64,000 nucleotides of DNA from Amoebidium appalachense (lineage: Eukaryota; Ichthyosporea), in assembly GCA_963693365.1 (NCBI GenBank), contig CAVNZM010000001.1:10602001-10666000 (forward strand). Reading direction: 5' to 3'. The notes under the pieces were generated by a model, which was given only the letters and a program-made list of their open reading frames with translations, had not been told where the DNA came from and searched no databases. A program made the translations under genes and the position numbers. This document shows positions 1 through 11,589 of the stretch, in pieces. Numbering within the stretch: position 1 is the first letter of the stretch; every line of letters starts with the position of its first letter.

Positions 1-415
1 ACTTACAGGCAGAGCGAAACATGTAGCAAGAAATGAAGTGGTTAACACCAGACTGAGGTTGAATTGGGGTTAATAAAGAACCATTATGACAACGAAAAGT
101 AGGATACAAAAGTGCATATCGCTCAATTTGAAATTGTAAGAGAACTTTTATTTTTGTTTTTACTTTGATGACCGTAAAAGATTGTTATGAAGATTTAGTG
201 GTCCAGCCACGTCGATGCCAATATTTTCCTATTTTCTTGTGGACAAACCCAAAAAACAAAAAGGGTTAAATATATCGTCATACATACAATTAATGCTCGA
301 AGCACCACAATTATATGCCATCGGGTTTGAAATGTTCCAAAAGCACTACTATTTATGCGTGCAGTGCGAATCCTTTCCCACTCCTTCCTCTCCTCCTCCT
401 CGCGTCCGAATAAAG
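1..415. other. 3' flank of the secreted-protein gene, no gene seen
   Basis: The stretch is AT-rich and the open frames in it are short and featureless. It lies downstream of the minus-strand gene that ends at 416 and presumably holds its 3' untranslated region. I cannot point to a convincing minus-strand polyadenylation signal. Confidence 0.5.
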
Positions 416-898
416 TTAGCATGTTGGGCAGATCAGCTTCAGGCGAGCAAACACCTTATCATCCTTCTTTGCCGGTGCTGGAGGGGCTGGGGCAGGTTCA
501 GGCACCGCGGCGACCGTCTGCTGAAAGATTGGCTGGGGATGAACGGGGCGTGGGGGCAACACGTAGAGTGGCTGGGAAATAACCTGAGCCTGTGCGGGCG
601 CGGCGACGACTGCACCGACCGTAACTGCCTGCTGCTTCTGGGGGTTAAACGCTGCTGCGCTCTGAAAGTTCATGCCCTCCTGCTGGCCAGAGCCAAAATC
701 TTCGAACGTAATAAACCTTTCGTCTGCTTGGCGACGGGTGTGTTCGGTTGCAAATTCGCCCGGCGTGGTGAGCTCGAGAGAGATGGGTGTGTCGTCGACA
801 ACTACTGCTTGCACGTTGTGTGAGGCAGGCAGTGCTGCACCGTGGACTGCAACGGCACAGGTGGAGACGAGCGCGGAAATGTAAGTGATTGAATGCAT
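416..898 (-). CDS. Small secreted protein, Ala/Pro/Gln-rich
   Basis: A single-exon open frame of 160 codons. The first residues form a signal peptide: a short polar start, a hydrophobic run at about residues 5-20 (ISALVSTCAVAVHGA), and small residues around the likely cleavage site, then a mature chain rich in Ala, Pro, Gln and Val. An RRQ at about residues 55-57 could be a processing site. The chain ends in CPTC, so the only cysteines after the signal region are near the C-terminus, which hints at a disulfide or metal-binding end. I recognise no family. The start is chosen because it gives the signal peptide at once and lies 142 bp downstream of a clear TATA box on the same strand. A further 3' exon cannot be excluded. 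Role is unknown; secretion is inferred. Confidence 0.72.
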   Translation of the reverse strand: MHSITYISALVSTCAVAVHGAALPASHNVQAVVVDDTPISLELTTPGEFATEHTRRQADERFITFEDFGSGQQEGMNFQSAAAFNPQKQQAVTVGAVVAAPAQAQVISQPLYVLPPRPVHPQPIFQQTVAAVPEPAPAPPAPAKKDDKVFARLKLICPTC

Positions 899-1039
899 TT
901 TGTTGCTTTATGTTGTTCTCGAGGTCTGTTGATTGGTTTTTGTGCGCACAGCTGCAAGTTGGTTTGTCAATTGCTAGTAGCTAGAGAGACCGGTAGGCAC
1001 TTGTGACTGACTAATGAGGAGTCCGCGAACGCGGCCGGC

Positions 1040-1047
1040 TTTATATA
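1040..1047 (-). promoter_or_regulatory. TATA box of the secreted-protein gene
   Basis: On the minus strand the bases read TATATAAA inside a GC-rich context. It sits 142 bp before the ATG at 898, so transcription would start near 1010-1015 and leave an untranslated leader of about 110 nt. Confidence 0.65.
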
Positions 1048-1351
1048 CGAACACTGCCACATCCAAGTTCGGCGGTATTCTTTTTTCTGTGCCGTAGGCA
1101 ATTGTGATTGGTGTACCCACTCCACCAATCCGATCTCTAGGCAACCAAGTGTTTTCCGAGGATCGTATTGGTTCACCTAGATCTATGGTGCCGTCTAATC
1201 CAATGAACATAAACCTTCACACATCTCAAGTTCAATCCCCTGACGTCATTATGGCCAAGCAAATACTTTGGAAGATTCCAGGCCGCCTTCACCAAGAGAC
1301 TTCGCTTTGATGACTTTTGATTTTCAGGGGCTTATGTAAGTTATGTGTAGT

Positions 1352-1705
1352 TTATATATTTATGTTTGCTTTAGTATCTTTATATCTGCATGGAATCGAA
1401 CCTCTTCTATCTATAAATAAAAAATACTGAAACATCCGCAACATGCCAAACCAGTTAGTTATGTACATGTACCGAATCATAATAGATGGCTTTCGCCAGC
1501 CAGTATCATTCAAAAAAAAAAATGAAAAAAAAAACAAAAAAAACAGCAGCTTCCACTGAGCTGTTTGCTCGGCCCATGATGCTGAATCGTGCAATAGCAC
1601 TGATTTAAGGTGCTCTTGTATAAGAGAAATTTGAGTGTGCATCAGATTTGTCGCCCGATCGAGCCTGTGCTTGAAAACCGCATCCAACCGGTGCGTCATG
1701 ATCAT
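1352..1705 (-). CDS. Uncertain open frame, first ~50 codons look coding
   Basis: The first part reads like a helical protein segment (HRLDRATNLMHTQISLIQ and on to about residue 52). It then runs into a T-rich stretch on the coding strand that gives a meaningless Phe-rich segment. The start is only about 60 bp from a 53-bp poly-C run, so it may be the end of a longer gene or an old transposon fragment. I do not recognise it and no splice junction is obvious. Confidence 0.25.
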   Translation of the reverse strand: MIMTHRLDAVFKHRLDRATNLMHTQISLIQEHLKSVLLHDSASWAEQTAQWKLLFFLFFFSFFFLNDTGWRKPSIMIRYMYITNWFGMLRMFQYFLFIDRRGSIPCRYKDTKANINI

Positions 1706-1760
1706 AGTGGCAGATCCCCGCGGCGACGCGTATATTAGGCTACCGTTGCTACGTCACTGA

Positions 1761-1761
<1 letters not shown>

Positions 1762-1814
<53 letters not shown>
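1762..1814 (+). repeat. Poly-C run of about 53 bp
   Basis: An uninterrupted C homopolymer lies directly upstream of the LINE copy that follows. It is one of more than fifty long G or C runs in the window. Confidence 0.95.
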
Positions 1815-2880
1815 TTCCCGCGACCCGGCCCACAGGCTCACCACCCATCCAGTCCACCCAACCATGTGCCCCTCAACGACAGCAGCGCGCAGCTCTTCGG
1901 GAATTTGATACCTTCCAGCGTGAATTCATCCAGTTTGTTTCTCGCACCTCGCGCGTCGGCATCCTTCGGCGGCTCCTTTGCTTGGGTTTACACACTTTTT
2001 ATATTGCGTGGACACTGTCGGGGGCCCAGCCACACTCGACGTCCTTTGCTGAGTGCTTTTGGTCTTCCACCGGCGAGTCAGCATATGAATGAATTAGGAC
2101 TTCGCTGTTGTTTTAATTTGGCTCGCCTTCCTTCTTCTCATCCCTTTCCCTTTTAGACTCTGTTCCCATTTCTAATGTCCGTGCGAAATCATTGAAATAT
2201 CCTGTACCTAATTTATCTCCTATTCAGAGATATCCTTCACCTTAAATATTTATATCTCCTTTGTTTTTTTCTGCAACTATCTATCAGCAGTATGTTAGTA
2301 ATACTTGGTTTCATACTCAGTATCCTTTGCTTCATCGTTGTGATAAAGAGTATCACGGTAGGACTCTTGAGCCTGTACACGTGCTTATCATTCGTTTAGA
2401 GACTCGCCTCTTTTCTTTACAATCGTTGTGTAAATTAGCTACTTGTATTCATCTTTCCCGTATAGTATTAAAACCTACTACAACCTTTACTGATTTTGCG
2501 ATTATAACCCCGTCTTGTGATATTGCTTGGAAATGTTTATTTTGGCGTTGTAACCTTTCTTTCCATAAACGTTTAGATTTGTGCCACTTTTGTGCAGAAC
2601 CCTTATCTCGTCAACATTTAGATAGATGTATTTATTTATCTCAGATTATTCCGTTGGAAGTTCGAAGACTGGCTTATTTAGATAATCTTGATATTACATT
2701 CATTATCTATTAAATCACTGTATGTTTAGCGAGTTTTCTAGGGTGTATAATTATTTAAGTCATTATCTCCTCCATGTCCGAGAGTAGGGGTTTTTTGTGT
2801 TTCTTCTTCACTGAGATATCTTGGATATCTCGATTGCCTCTTCTTTGACGAGCATTTCAATAAACTCATTTAAAAAAAAA
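1815..2880 (+). mobile_element. LINE (non-LTR retrotransposon), 5'-truncated 3' part
   Basis: Two broken frames (about 1866-2156 and 2261-2713) encode the C-terminal end of a LINE reverse-transcriptase protein. The second ends with a zinc-finger-like CHFC...H..RC motif (CHFCAEPLSRQHLDRC). The same order of motifs, DIAW, WRCN, CHFC and H.DRC, is in the minus-strand LINE at 58465-59223, although the two are clearly diverged. The coding part is interrupted by stops near 2156-2260. An untranslated tail follows, with AATAAA at about 2860 and a short A-run at 2872-2880, which marks the 3' end. The 5' boundary is uncertain and may be the poly-C run. This is a dead copy. Confidence 0.72.
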
Positions 2881-3205
2881 CCTCAACCATACTGAAATAT
2901 CTGAAGGCTTTTTGTGCCCATCAGAAACCCAACCTGGTACACCTATCATAATTATAATACGTGGATCTGGGCGCCGGCCTGGCCATAACATATGTCCTTA
3001 GAAAAAAAAAAGTGCAAGACGGACTGTAAATAATTTTCCTTGGCATGTAGCTGAAAGCCCGTGTGTGCGCGTGCGATGTTAGATATTCAGCAAGTGCCAA
3101 AAGAGCCCAATTGGTGGCCCTGTACATCTGTATGTGCGTGTGAGTGTGTGTGCCCGGGGCAGGGGAGGCCACCGTGGGGAAAGGGGGATCCGGAGTGGGG
3201 GTTGG
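2881..3205. other. Spacer, no gene seen
   Basis: Unique-looking sequence between the LINE tail and the first G-run block. I find no supported exon, RNA or repeat in it. Confidence 0.4.
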
Positions 3206-3806
3206 AGGTGGGGGGGGGGGGGGGGGGGGGGGGGGGGGAATAGGAGGGGAGGAAGGGGGAGAAGATGTCATGAATAATCGATTAATGGGGAAAGTGGGCA
3301 ATATAGGGGACTCCGAGATGACGGGGGAGCTTCACTCGAGGTACCTAGCTAACAGACACCACCACTAACGCCTGATAGACCTAACTGCATGCGCAGTTAA
3401 CAACATAGCCCTATCTATGTGTGACTGATTGGTCAATATTGGGATATAAATTTAGAATTTCACAGCCCCTCAAACCCCCGCTAGGAAATCCGCAGCCATA
3501 TGGCCCCCTTCTTTCTCATAGTGTACCTGGATAGAGCAGCCGTTTCTTCGTTTAACCAATAATGCACATGGTCATTCAACCGCACATGTGGCCCAATGAG
3601 AATAAAAGGCAGCCGGGATCAGGGGAGGAGGAGGAAGGGAGAGGGGGGGGGGGGGGGGGGTTGGGAGGGGGGGAGGGGGGTGAGGAGGGATGGGCTCGTG
3701 GCAGGTGGTGGTAGGAAAAGGAGGAGGTGGAGGTGTTGGCAATGTGAGTGCGTGTTGGGGGGGGAGGGGGGGGATCTTTTACTATGTTGAGATGTCTGTG
3801 TGTGAC

Positions 3807-3842
<36 letters not shown>

Positions 3843-5115
3843 AAAATAAAAAAGATGGTCGGAAATGGGGCAGAGTGGATGTGGGGATACCATCATCAAA
3901 AAAAAGGAAGGGGTGTTTTTTGGGAGAGATGTCGAGTGGGGCATGTAATGCGGAAAACTGGGTGGGAGAGGGTAGCTAATGGTGCTCGAGTGGAAGCCTT
4001 ACATACTGGGGAAGGGAGAGAAATGGGGAGATTAAGATGGGTTGGAGGGGCTCCCGGGGGGTAGGGGTTGGGGGAGCATAAATTCGCATTCTCGGCCGAC
4101 CCGAACTATTCGATTGGATGAACGAAAAAGGAAGCTTGGAATTGGTTAGGAAATACCTCACCAATCATCAATGATTTTCATTCAGACTAAATATGGGCTT
4201 TTGCTTCTAGGTAAGCCGCAAGCAGTCGCGGTGATTTTGAATTTGACAGTGTGCAATCAGTCTGCCGACAGAGGTAGGGGGATAAGAGGGGGTGGGTGGG
4301 GGGGGGGGGGGGGGGGGGGGGTGGGGGGCGGGGGTGGGGGGGGAGGGGGGCGGGGGGGGGGGGGGGGGGGGGAGGGGGGAGGGGGAGGGGGGAGGGGGGA
4401 GGGAGGAAGGCGGAAGGGGAGGGAGGGGGGTGGGGGGGGGGAAGGACGGGCGGGAAGGGTGCCCCGGGGTATTCCAGCGGAAGGCCGGGAGGTCAAAAGC
4501 ATGTTTATCAATAATACTTGTCCAAATTTTAACCACACTCCCAACACACTCACGCAATGTTATTTCTGAGTATGACTTATGGGGGTGGACTCAGTTGATA
4601 GAATGTGCGGGTAGTGCGCACTGCGGAATCCAATCTGCTGTACATGACCAGTCATACATCAGGGCTGTATCTTGCCAATATGCAAATTACCAATACAGCC
4701 GTTGTAAATGTAACCATATATGGTAGGCAACCATACGCATCCACTCAATATGCGTGACAAACCTCCATGTCTCACTCCGCACAATCCCCAGACGAATATA
4801 GAATTACCGAATCGAAATATCCCGATAATTGAGGTCTACTGAGATACCCGGATGTGCGGGGGGGAGGGGGGGGGAGGGGGAGAGGGGAGGGGGGAGGGAG
4901 AGGGTGGAGGGAGAAGGGGGAAGGGGGGAGGGGGGAGGGGGAGGGGGAGGGGGGAGCCAATCAGCAAACGGACTAATACGCGGCCTACACATTTGTCACC
5001 CACATGTACACGCGCACATGCACACACCGAGAATTTCTGACTCAAGGGTTAGCGGCCCCAGGGCCCGGGGGGAAGGGGGGGGGGGGGGAAGGGGGGAGGG
5101 GGTCCGGGGGGGTCC
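3206..5115 (+). repeat. G-run cluster
   Basis: The stretch holds many G homopolymers and G-rich low-complexity blocks, notably near 3208-3238, 3644-3690, 3810-3841, 4297-4440, 4858-4956 and 5068-5110, all with G on the plus strand. Between them lie 200-400 bp of ordinary sequence without a supported exon. The Gly-rich or Pro-rich open frames here are by-products of the runs. Confidence 0.85.
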
Positions 5116-5317
5116 TATTCAACTTACGATAGTTCAGATAATGAGATATGCCGTCATTTTCTTCGTATCCGAGAGTGATATTCGTTATCTGCTATCATAA
5201 CGGATATGACTGGCCGAGATATATGTGATATCTCGTGGACGTCACGACTCATATCATAGTGATGTTTTGAAGCCGTTATCATTGGAAAACGAAATTCAAC
5301 CATCCGATTCCCCCTCA

Positions 5318-6200
<883 letters not shown>

Positions 6201-6713
6201 GCCCGGTGACCCCCTCCCCTCGAACTCTTCTGCGTGTGCGCGTCTGCACGAGTGTGTTGTACGCATGCACCTGTGTGTGTGGGTGTGTGCATGTGTGTAT
6301 GTATGTGTGTGGGTGTGTGCATGGTTTGGGTCGTGGAAGGGAGAGGTGGGGGGCCGATCTCGAGGTGGAAGGGTCGGAGGAGGAGGGAGAGGGTGAGAAG
6401 TGGGAGGAAGGAGGGAGAAGAGAATGTAATATACGATACATTATAATGTTATGATGCAATATATGATCCAAGGTGGGAAGCACAGACCGTACAAAGTCGA
6501 AAGAGGCGACAAATGAATATCTAAGCAGGGGGCCTTACATAGAACACGTGTTTATGTTGTCGACATAAAAGCTGCAGGTTTCCACAAATGTGCACACAGT
6601 GCTGGTTGCACTGCAACGCTAACGATTGGTCAACAATGACTTTTTTATTTATTTATATTGAATTCTTATTGAAAATTGGCGCATCAGACAGGGCTAAATG
6701 GATATCAATGAGA

Positions 6714-6845
6714 CAGTTGCCGTAGACACAACGAGATAGTCGCTGAAATAGCTCCACTGGATATCCAACGAGATATTTAGTACAGTTGCCATAGAGACAA
6801 TGAGATAGTCGCTAAGATAGTGTGACCAGGTATCCAACGAGATAT
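6714..6845 (+). repeat. Imperfect tandem repeat, two ~69-bp units
   Basis: CAGTTGCC begins at 6714 and again at 6783. Each unit contains the words GAGATAGTCGCT and ATCCAACGAGATAT in the same order. The rest of 6330-7080 shows nothing I can name. Confidence 0.7.
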
Positions 6846-7082
6846 ACCAAAAACGAAAATTCTACCGTAGGGCTGCTAAAAGCTGCACGTATGAGCTCAA
6901 CGACGGCCCGGTCAACAATTGCTAACCTGTTAGCCATGCAAGAGTAAAGTGCATAAAAAACATCATACTTTCGGCTCTCAACAAATATTCTAGGGTAGTC
7001 ATATTGGTGAATTCCAGCCCTAAAAAGGTAGTTTAAAAATTAAAATAGCAAAAAGGGGGTTTTCGCTTATATACTATTTACT

Positions 7083-7086
<4 letters not shown>

Positions 7087-7137
<51 letters not shown>
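7087..7137 (+). repeat. Poly-C run of about 51 bp
   Basis: A pure C homopolymer followed directly by an A-rich stretch. The 7140-7520 stretch after it carries no gene I can support. Confidence 0.93.
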
Positions 7138-7139
<2 letters not shown>

Positions 7140-7527
7140 AAAAGAAAAAAAGACACACATACAAAAAAAAACATCTGCTCACCGTAGTAATAATGACTCT
7201 GCCATGTAAACATGTATGTTGCTGGCATGCTGAATGTTCATTAGCAGCAACATTGTGATGTTCAAAAAACACGGGATATTCTCTTTCGGATTTTCGTTTT
7301 TCCCGTTTCCGTGACCACAACTTGTATCACTTTGTGCATGGAACAACAGGGAATGTTGTTGGAGCTATTGCCGTCTCGGAAATCTTTTGGTGGTCCAAAG
7401 GCCAGCAATACGGTCTCAGACTTTCAAAACAGTGTTTTCCCGGCGCAAATAGTCGATACTTGAATCTGTCTACAATAAGAAGACGTGTCCTGCAATTCGT
7501 GGAATCGCACACACCGGTGCCCGCGCA

Positions 7528-7797
7528 AACTGAATGACGGTGAAATAAAACTGAAAACTGAAATAGCAAACTGAATGACAGTGGAATCAACTGAAAATCG
7601 AAATAGAAAACTGAATGACAGTGAAATCAAACTGAAAATTGAAATAGAAAACTGAACGATGTGTGAAGTCAAACTGAAAATTGAAATAGTAAACTGAATG
7701 ACAGTGAAATCAAACTGAAAACTGAAATAGAAAACTGAATGACAGTGAAATCAAACTGAAAACTGAAATAGAAAACTGAATGACAGTGAGATAAAAT
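7528..7797 (+). repeat. Minisatellite, ~41-bp unit, about 6.5 copies
   Basis: The unit contains AACTGAATGACAGTGAAAT followed by an A-rich half with ACTGAAAACTGAAATAG. Six full copies differ by a few substitutions and small indels, and a seventh breaks off near 7797. The unit itself holds a short internal near-repeat (ACTGAAA), so it may have grown from a smaller motif. Confidence 0.88.
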
Positions 7798-8084
7798 GCC
7801 GGGCTTTTCCACACGTCGGGGGAAATTGCAACTGCCCCAACGTCTTCCCAGTAAACCAAAAGTGCCGTTCAAGACGCGAAATCAAGCATTATTGCCCAAG
7901 CCGATCCGCAGAAGTTAATTATGGATAGTGGTAGGTGGCACCAGTTGTTTTTCATCCTTGGGATATTCTGCGCGTATACGTAGAACTGTGAAGAAGTACG
8001 CGGCAGCGACCATATCAAGACGAGGCACACAGCAGCAAAAACGCAAACCCGACGACATTCGACCCGACCCGAAATGCTTTGGCC

Positions 8085-8378
8085 TCAGAACACATCCGAG
8101 TCGAGTCGAGTATTTCCCATCACCACCGAACATACCCATGCGGACATAGTGAAACGTATACGAGAAACGGAGGTTAGGTATAGGACGTGCAATACTTCTC
8201 CCCACACTTCTGTATGACCGCAATCTTCAGGCCCGGGGTTCTTAACATAGAAAAGGTCATCTATGCGCTGTAACCCATCCACTCCCCTCACCGGTATGAT
8301 ACCCCGTGCCATTCTGCCGGAGAATAAGATCACTAGGAGAACGCTAAATAATAAGCTACCTTTAAACCCCTTTGCCAT
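8085..8378 (-). CDS. Possible secreted or membrane protein, first exon
   Basis: The frame opens with a basic start and a clear hydrophobic core (SLLFSVLLVILFSG), then a sequence that reads like a folded domain up to about residue 60 (DDLFYVKNPGPEDC). Codon sense is lost after that, so a splice donor may lie near 8180-8195 and a further exon near 7870-7960, where an acceptor-like TTCTTCACAG is seen on the minus strand. I could not find a phase-consistent join. A TATA-like run lies only about 10 bp before the ATG, too close to be its own TATA box. Family unknown. Confidence 0.32.
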   Translation of the reverse strand: MAKGFKGSLLFSVLLVILFSGRMARGIIPVRGVDGLQRIDDLFYVKNPGPEDCGHTEVWGEVLHVLYLTSVSRIRFTMSAWVCSVVMGNTRLDSDVF

Positions 8379-8419
8379 CTCCCATATATATATTATAGGC
8401 CATTATGTTAATTCCACCT

Positions 8420-8489
8420 CCCCCCCCCCCCCCCCCCCCCTCCCCCCAACACATCCCCTCTTCCTCCTCCTCCCCCCCCCCCCCCCCCC

Positions 8490-8525
<36 letters not shown>
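8420..8525 (+). repeat. C-run then A-run
   Basis: C homopolymers near 8421-8450 and 8473-8490 are followed by a poly-A run of about 35 bp (8491-8525). There is no coding evidence around it. Confidence 0.9.
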
Positions 8526-8526
<1 letters not shown>

Positions 8527-8772
8527 AACAACCACATCCCTCCGCCCCAGCAACAACCAGCAACCCCACCTGAACTACCCCTCACGTCTAGGAGCGATGT
8601 TTAATGTTCTGTTGCGCATGCGAGAACCGGTCGCCAAGTTGTATTTTTGCTGTGGCATGACATGCGTAGAGACTCGGTGTACACCTACTAGTGCAAACGC
8701 ATGTGGATGTGTGGTGTTATTTTGGCAGAATGTGTACAATGTTTGTGGTTATAGTTGTAAGGCACGATGATG

Positions 8773-8956
8773 AGGGGGGTTAGAATGCATTACAGGATAC
8801 CAAGTACATTTTCATAACAGACAACACAAAGCAGATTGCAAACAACACATAAAGAATAAGCATCAGAAGCAGAGCACCATTCTCAGGAGGCGCCAAAGTC
8901 ATTCAAAAAACCCAATTTCCGACCCATTCACCTCGCATGCAAAACCCAACTCAGAT
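8773..8956 (+). repeat. Dispersed repeat family 1, diverged copy
   Basis: A six-G run is followed by TTAGAATGCATTACAGG, then words shared with the copies at 39 kb: ACAAAGCAGATT, ACACATAAAGA, AGCAGAGC, and a closing CCGACCCATTCACCTCG. It begins right at a G-run, as other family members do. This is the most diverged copy, together with the one at 39.03 kb. Confidence 0.7.
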
Positions 8957-8989
8957 ACAGCTTGAACATCATTGGGTCAGAAAGGGGAA

Positions 8990-9077
8990 AGGGGGGGGGG
9001 GGGGGGGGGAGGGGAGGGGGGGGAGGGGGGAGGGGGGGGGGCGCGGGGCGGGGGGAGGGGGGGGGGGGGGGGGGGGA
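8990..9077 (+). repeat. Poly-G block
   Basis: G homopolymers broken by single A or C bases. No gene is seen between here and the next repeat. Confidence 0.92.
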
Positions 9078-9166
9078 TGTAATACTTCATAGTCTGAAAG
9101 TGTAGCCCACGACTTGACTCATGAGAATGAATTCGGACCTGGTCTAGGGACCCATTCCCATCACAT

Positions 9167-9258
9167 CAATAAGCTTCCCTGTGGTTGGGTGGTGGTGATG
9201 GTGTGTGTGTGATAAGCTTCCCTGTGGTTGGGTGGTGGTGATGGTGTGTGTGTGTGAT
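9167..9258 (+). repeat. Tandem duplication of ~45 bp ending in (GT)n
   Basis: ATAAGCTTCCCTGTGGTTGG plus a GGTGGTGATGGTGTGTG tail is present twice head to tail, at about 9167 and 9211. The copies differ only in the number of GT units at the end. Confidence 0.88.
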
Positions 9259-9360
9259 AGTTGCAAAATGCAGAGACAAAAACCAGAGAACACAAGCGCG
9301 GGCAGGATCAACGGAGAGTCTCAGAAACAGAGGCAGGGATGACCTTCAAGGATAATGCCG

Positions 9361-9364
<4 letters not shown>

Positions 9365-9391
<27 letters not shown>

Positions 9392-9462
9392 CTTTTTTGG
9401 CTGCCTGCTTTTGGGAGATAGGAGTCCGTGAGTTCGGAAAAGGGGCCAGTGGGGTGGGTCTT

Positions 9463-9506
<44 letters not shown>

Positions 9507-9535
9507 ACTAAGGGAGGGAGGGGGGGGGGGCTTTA
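9365..9535 (+). repeat. Poly-T run and poly-G runs
   Basis: About 27 T residues at 9365-9391, then a shorter T-run and a G-run of about 32 at 9474-9505. No exon is supported in 9260-9730. Confidence 0.9.
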
Positions 9536-9730
9536 CGCGGATTTCAGGGCCATCAACGACTCCATTTGCAGCGCCGAGAGCGCAACCGAGGTCCCTTGCT
9601 TCTTTCTTCCCTGCATCCATCTGTCAAAATGCAAAAAGAACGAGGATGGGTGTGGTTTGGGAACACGGAAGTTAAACTAGTAGCCTGGTGTTTTGGCGAC
9701 TTAGTCACCCAAAAGGAGACAACCAAAGCA

Positions 9731-9845
9731 ACAAAATGAGAGAAGCTAGGTTGGTAGAACTTTCTAACTGAAACGTATAGCTATAGGAGGACTATATTGT
9801 GCATTGCCCGATGTCGTTAGAAGCCCGGTTAAATGATGTTTTCTG
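9731..9845 (+). repeat. Dispersed repeat, partner of 13742-13850
   Basis: Shares an ordered set of words with 13742-13850: a CAAAA/GAGA lead, AACT..C..CTGAA, TATAGCT.TA, AGGACTA and GCATTG, at similar spacing. The flanks differ, so this is a diverged interspersed element about 110 bp long. Its nature is unknown. Confidence 0.55.
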
Positions 9846-9959
9846 TTTTTTTGGACTGCCTTTGCGAAGTGGTCTTTTGTCGGAGTCGTCTCTTTATAGG
9901 TGGGCGATTACGTAATAGCGGGATGACACCAGGGTAGAAATTTGGCCCAGGGTAGGAAA

Positions 9960-9993
9960 TGGTGTGTGTGTGCGTGTTGTGTGCACGTGTGTT

Positions 9994-10045
<52 letters not shown>

Positions 10046-10540
10046 CGCGTGCATGCGTATGTGTGTCGCGGGGGGGGGGGGGGGGGGGGGAGGGGGGATG
10101 GGGGGGGCGGGTAGGTTTGGGTGCAATTGCCTGTGTGTGTGGGTGCGCTTGCGTGCTTGCGTGTGTGTGCGTGTGCGTGTGCGTGTACAATACGTGCGTG
10201 CGTGCGCGCGTGCATGCATGCGTGCACGTGAGTGTGCCTGCGTACGTGCCCGTGCGTGCGTGCGTGCGTGCGCGTGCGTGCGTGTCCGTATCCTGAAGTG
10301 TGTGCGTGCGTGTGTGTGCCGGTGTGTGTTGTGCGTGTGTGTTCGTGCACGTGCGCGCACGTGTTTGTGTATGTGTGCGTGTATGCGTGACTGTGTGCGT
10401 GTGTTGTTGGTGTGTGTGCACGCGTCTGCGTGCGTGTGTATGCGTGTGTGCGTGTGTGTGTACGTGTGCGTGCGCGTGCGCGTGCGCGTTCGTGTGTATG
10501 TGTGTGCGCGCACGTGTGTGTGCGTGTTTGTTGTGGTGTC
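9960..10540 (+). repeat. Long GT/GC-rich microsatellite
   Basis: GT dinucleotides with GC and GCGT variants, interrupted by a G-run at 10069-10095. Long Cys/Val or His/Thr open frames here reflect the repeat only. Confidence 0.92.
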
Positions 10541-10764
10541 TTTTGTTGGTCCGGCTTACCAAAGCGATGGAACAGGTGGCAATTTAAAGATATGTGCACA
10601 GAAAAATGTAGAGACACGAATGACATATAATGTGCAAGCACAAGGGTGCACAAAATGCGCTACTGTTTCATAGTGTGCAGAATGATTTGTTTCACTGTAG
10701 TCCTCGTAGCCAAGAAGGATGATCGTGAGACTATGGAGTAAACTTGGGGGGAAATTTGACAGTG

Positions 10765-10830
10765 TGGGGAGGGGAGGGGGAGGGGGGAGGGGGGGGGGGG
10801 GGAGGGGAGGGGGGGGGGGGGGGGGGGGGG

Positions 10831-10877
<47 letters not shown>
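10765..10877 (+). repeat. Poly-G block of about 110 bp
   Basis: Nearly pure G with a few A residues. It is among the longest G-rich tracts in the window. Confidence 0.93.
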
Positions 10878-11589
10878 TTTCGAATTCAAGTGGTGTTGGT
10901 GTAGATGTACCTCTGAAGAATGTTCCGGGTGATAATATGAACAGAGACCGATACAAAATAATTTAAAAGTGTTTATAATAATGCACGTACACACAGGCAG
11001 CCCACACGGCAAAGCGGCCAGAATGTGTGATACTGCTGAATGTATACACAAACTCAAGAAATACCCAGGATGAACCTCAACTTTTACAATTGAAGAGCTG
11101 AAAAAATCAACTTCCTCACTGGGGACCCTACATATAAACATAGTAAGGGAGCCCCGGCATGGCTACATAATACCGTGAATTTGTCAAATTGTCCAAAAAC
11201 GAAAAAAAAAACTAAGCTAATGTTTTACACTTTCAGGAGTTCAAGTCAAGGACATACACATTAAAGTATCGGTAAAATCACACTTCAAACCACAATGCTA
11301 CTCAAGTGGTGTACCTCGCACCGTATATACACAATGAGCTCGACAAGTCCTACTACTCAGCATTCTTCTTTATATCAAACTTCTTCCTCAGATAAATATT
11401 TATAATTCATAAAATAAAACATACAAATAATATAATAAATACCGCACTGAACGATATAATAAATACTGAATAAATAAGGCTTTTTAAATAATTATATAAT
11501 AAAACATATAAGTATTGAACAAATACTTTTAAATAATATATCAAATACAGAAACTCGTCATTCCCCTTGACACCCCATTGCTCTTTCCA
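10878..11589. other. AT-rich stretch, 3' flank of the zinc-finger gene
   Basis: Very AT-rich between 11390 and 11560, with many ATAAAT/AATAAA-like words. It lies downstream of the zinc-finger reading frame on the minus strand and probably holds its 3' untranslated region. No other gene is visible. Confidence 0.5.

Noticed and set aside
3576-4570. Gly-rich or Pro-rich proteins
   Set aside because: They come from G- and C-runs and their complements. All such frames start or end within ordinary sequence at random.
7528-7797. CRISPR-like or coding repeat
   Set aside because: The 41-bp units are head to tail with no spacers, and frames through them are not kept.
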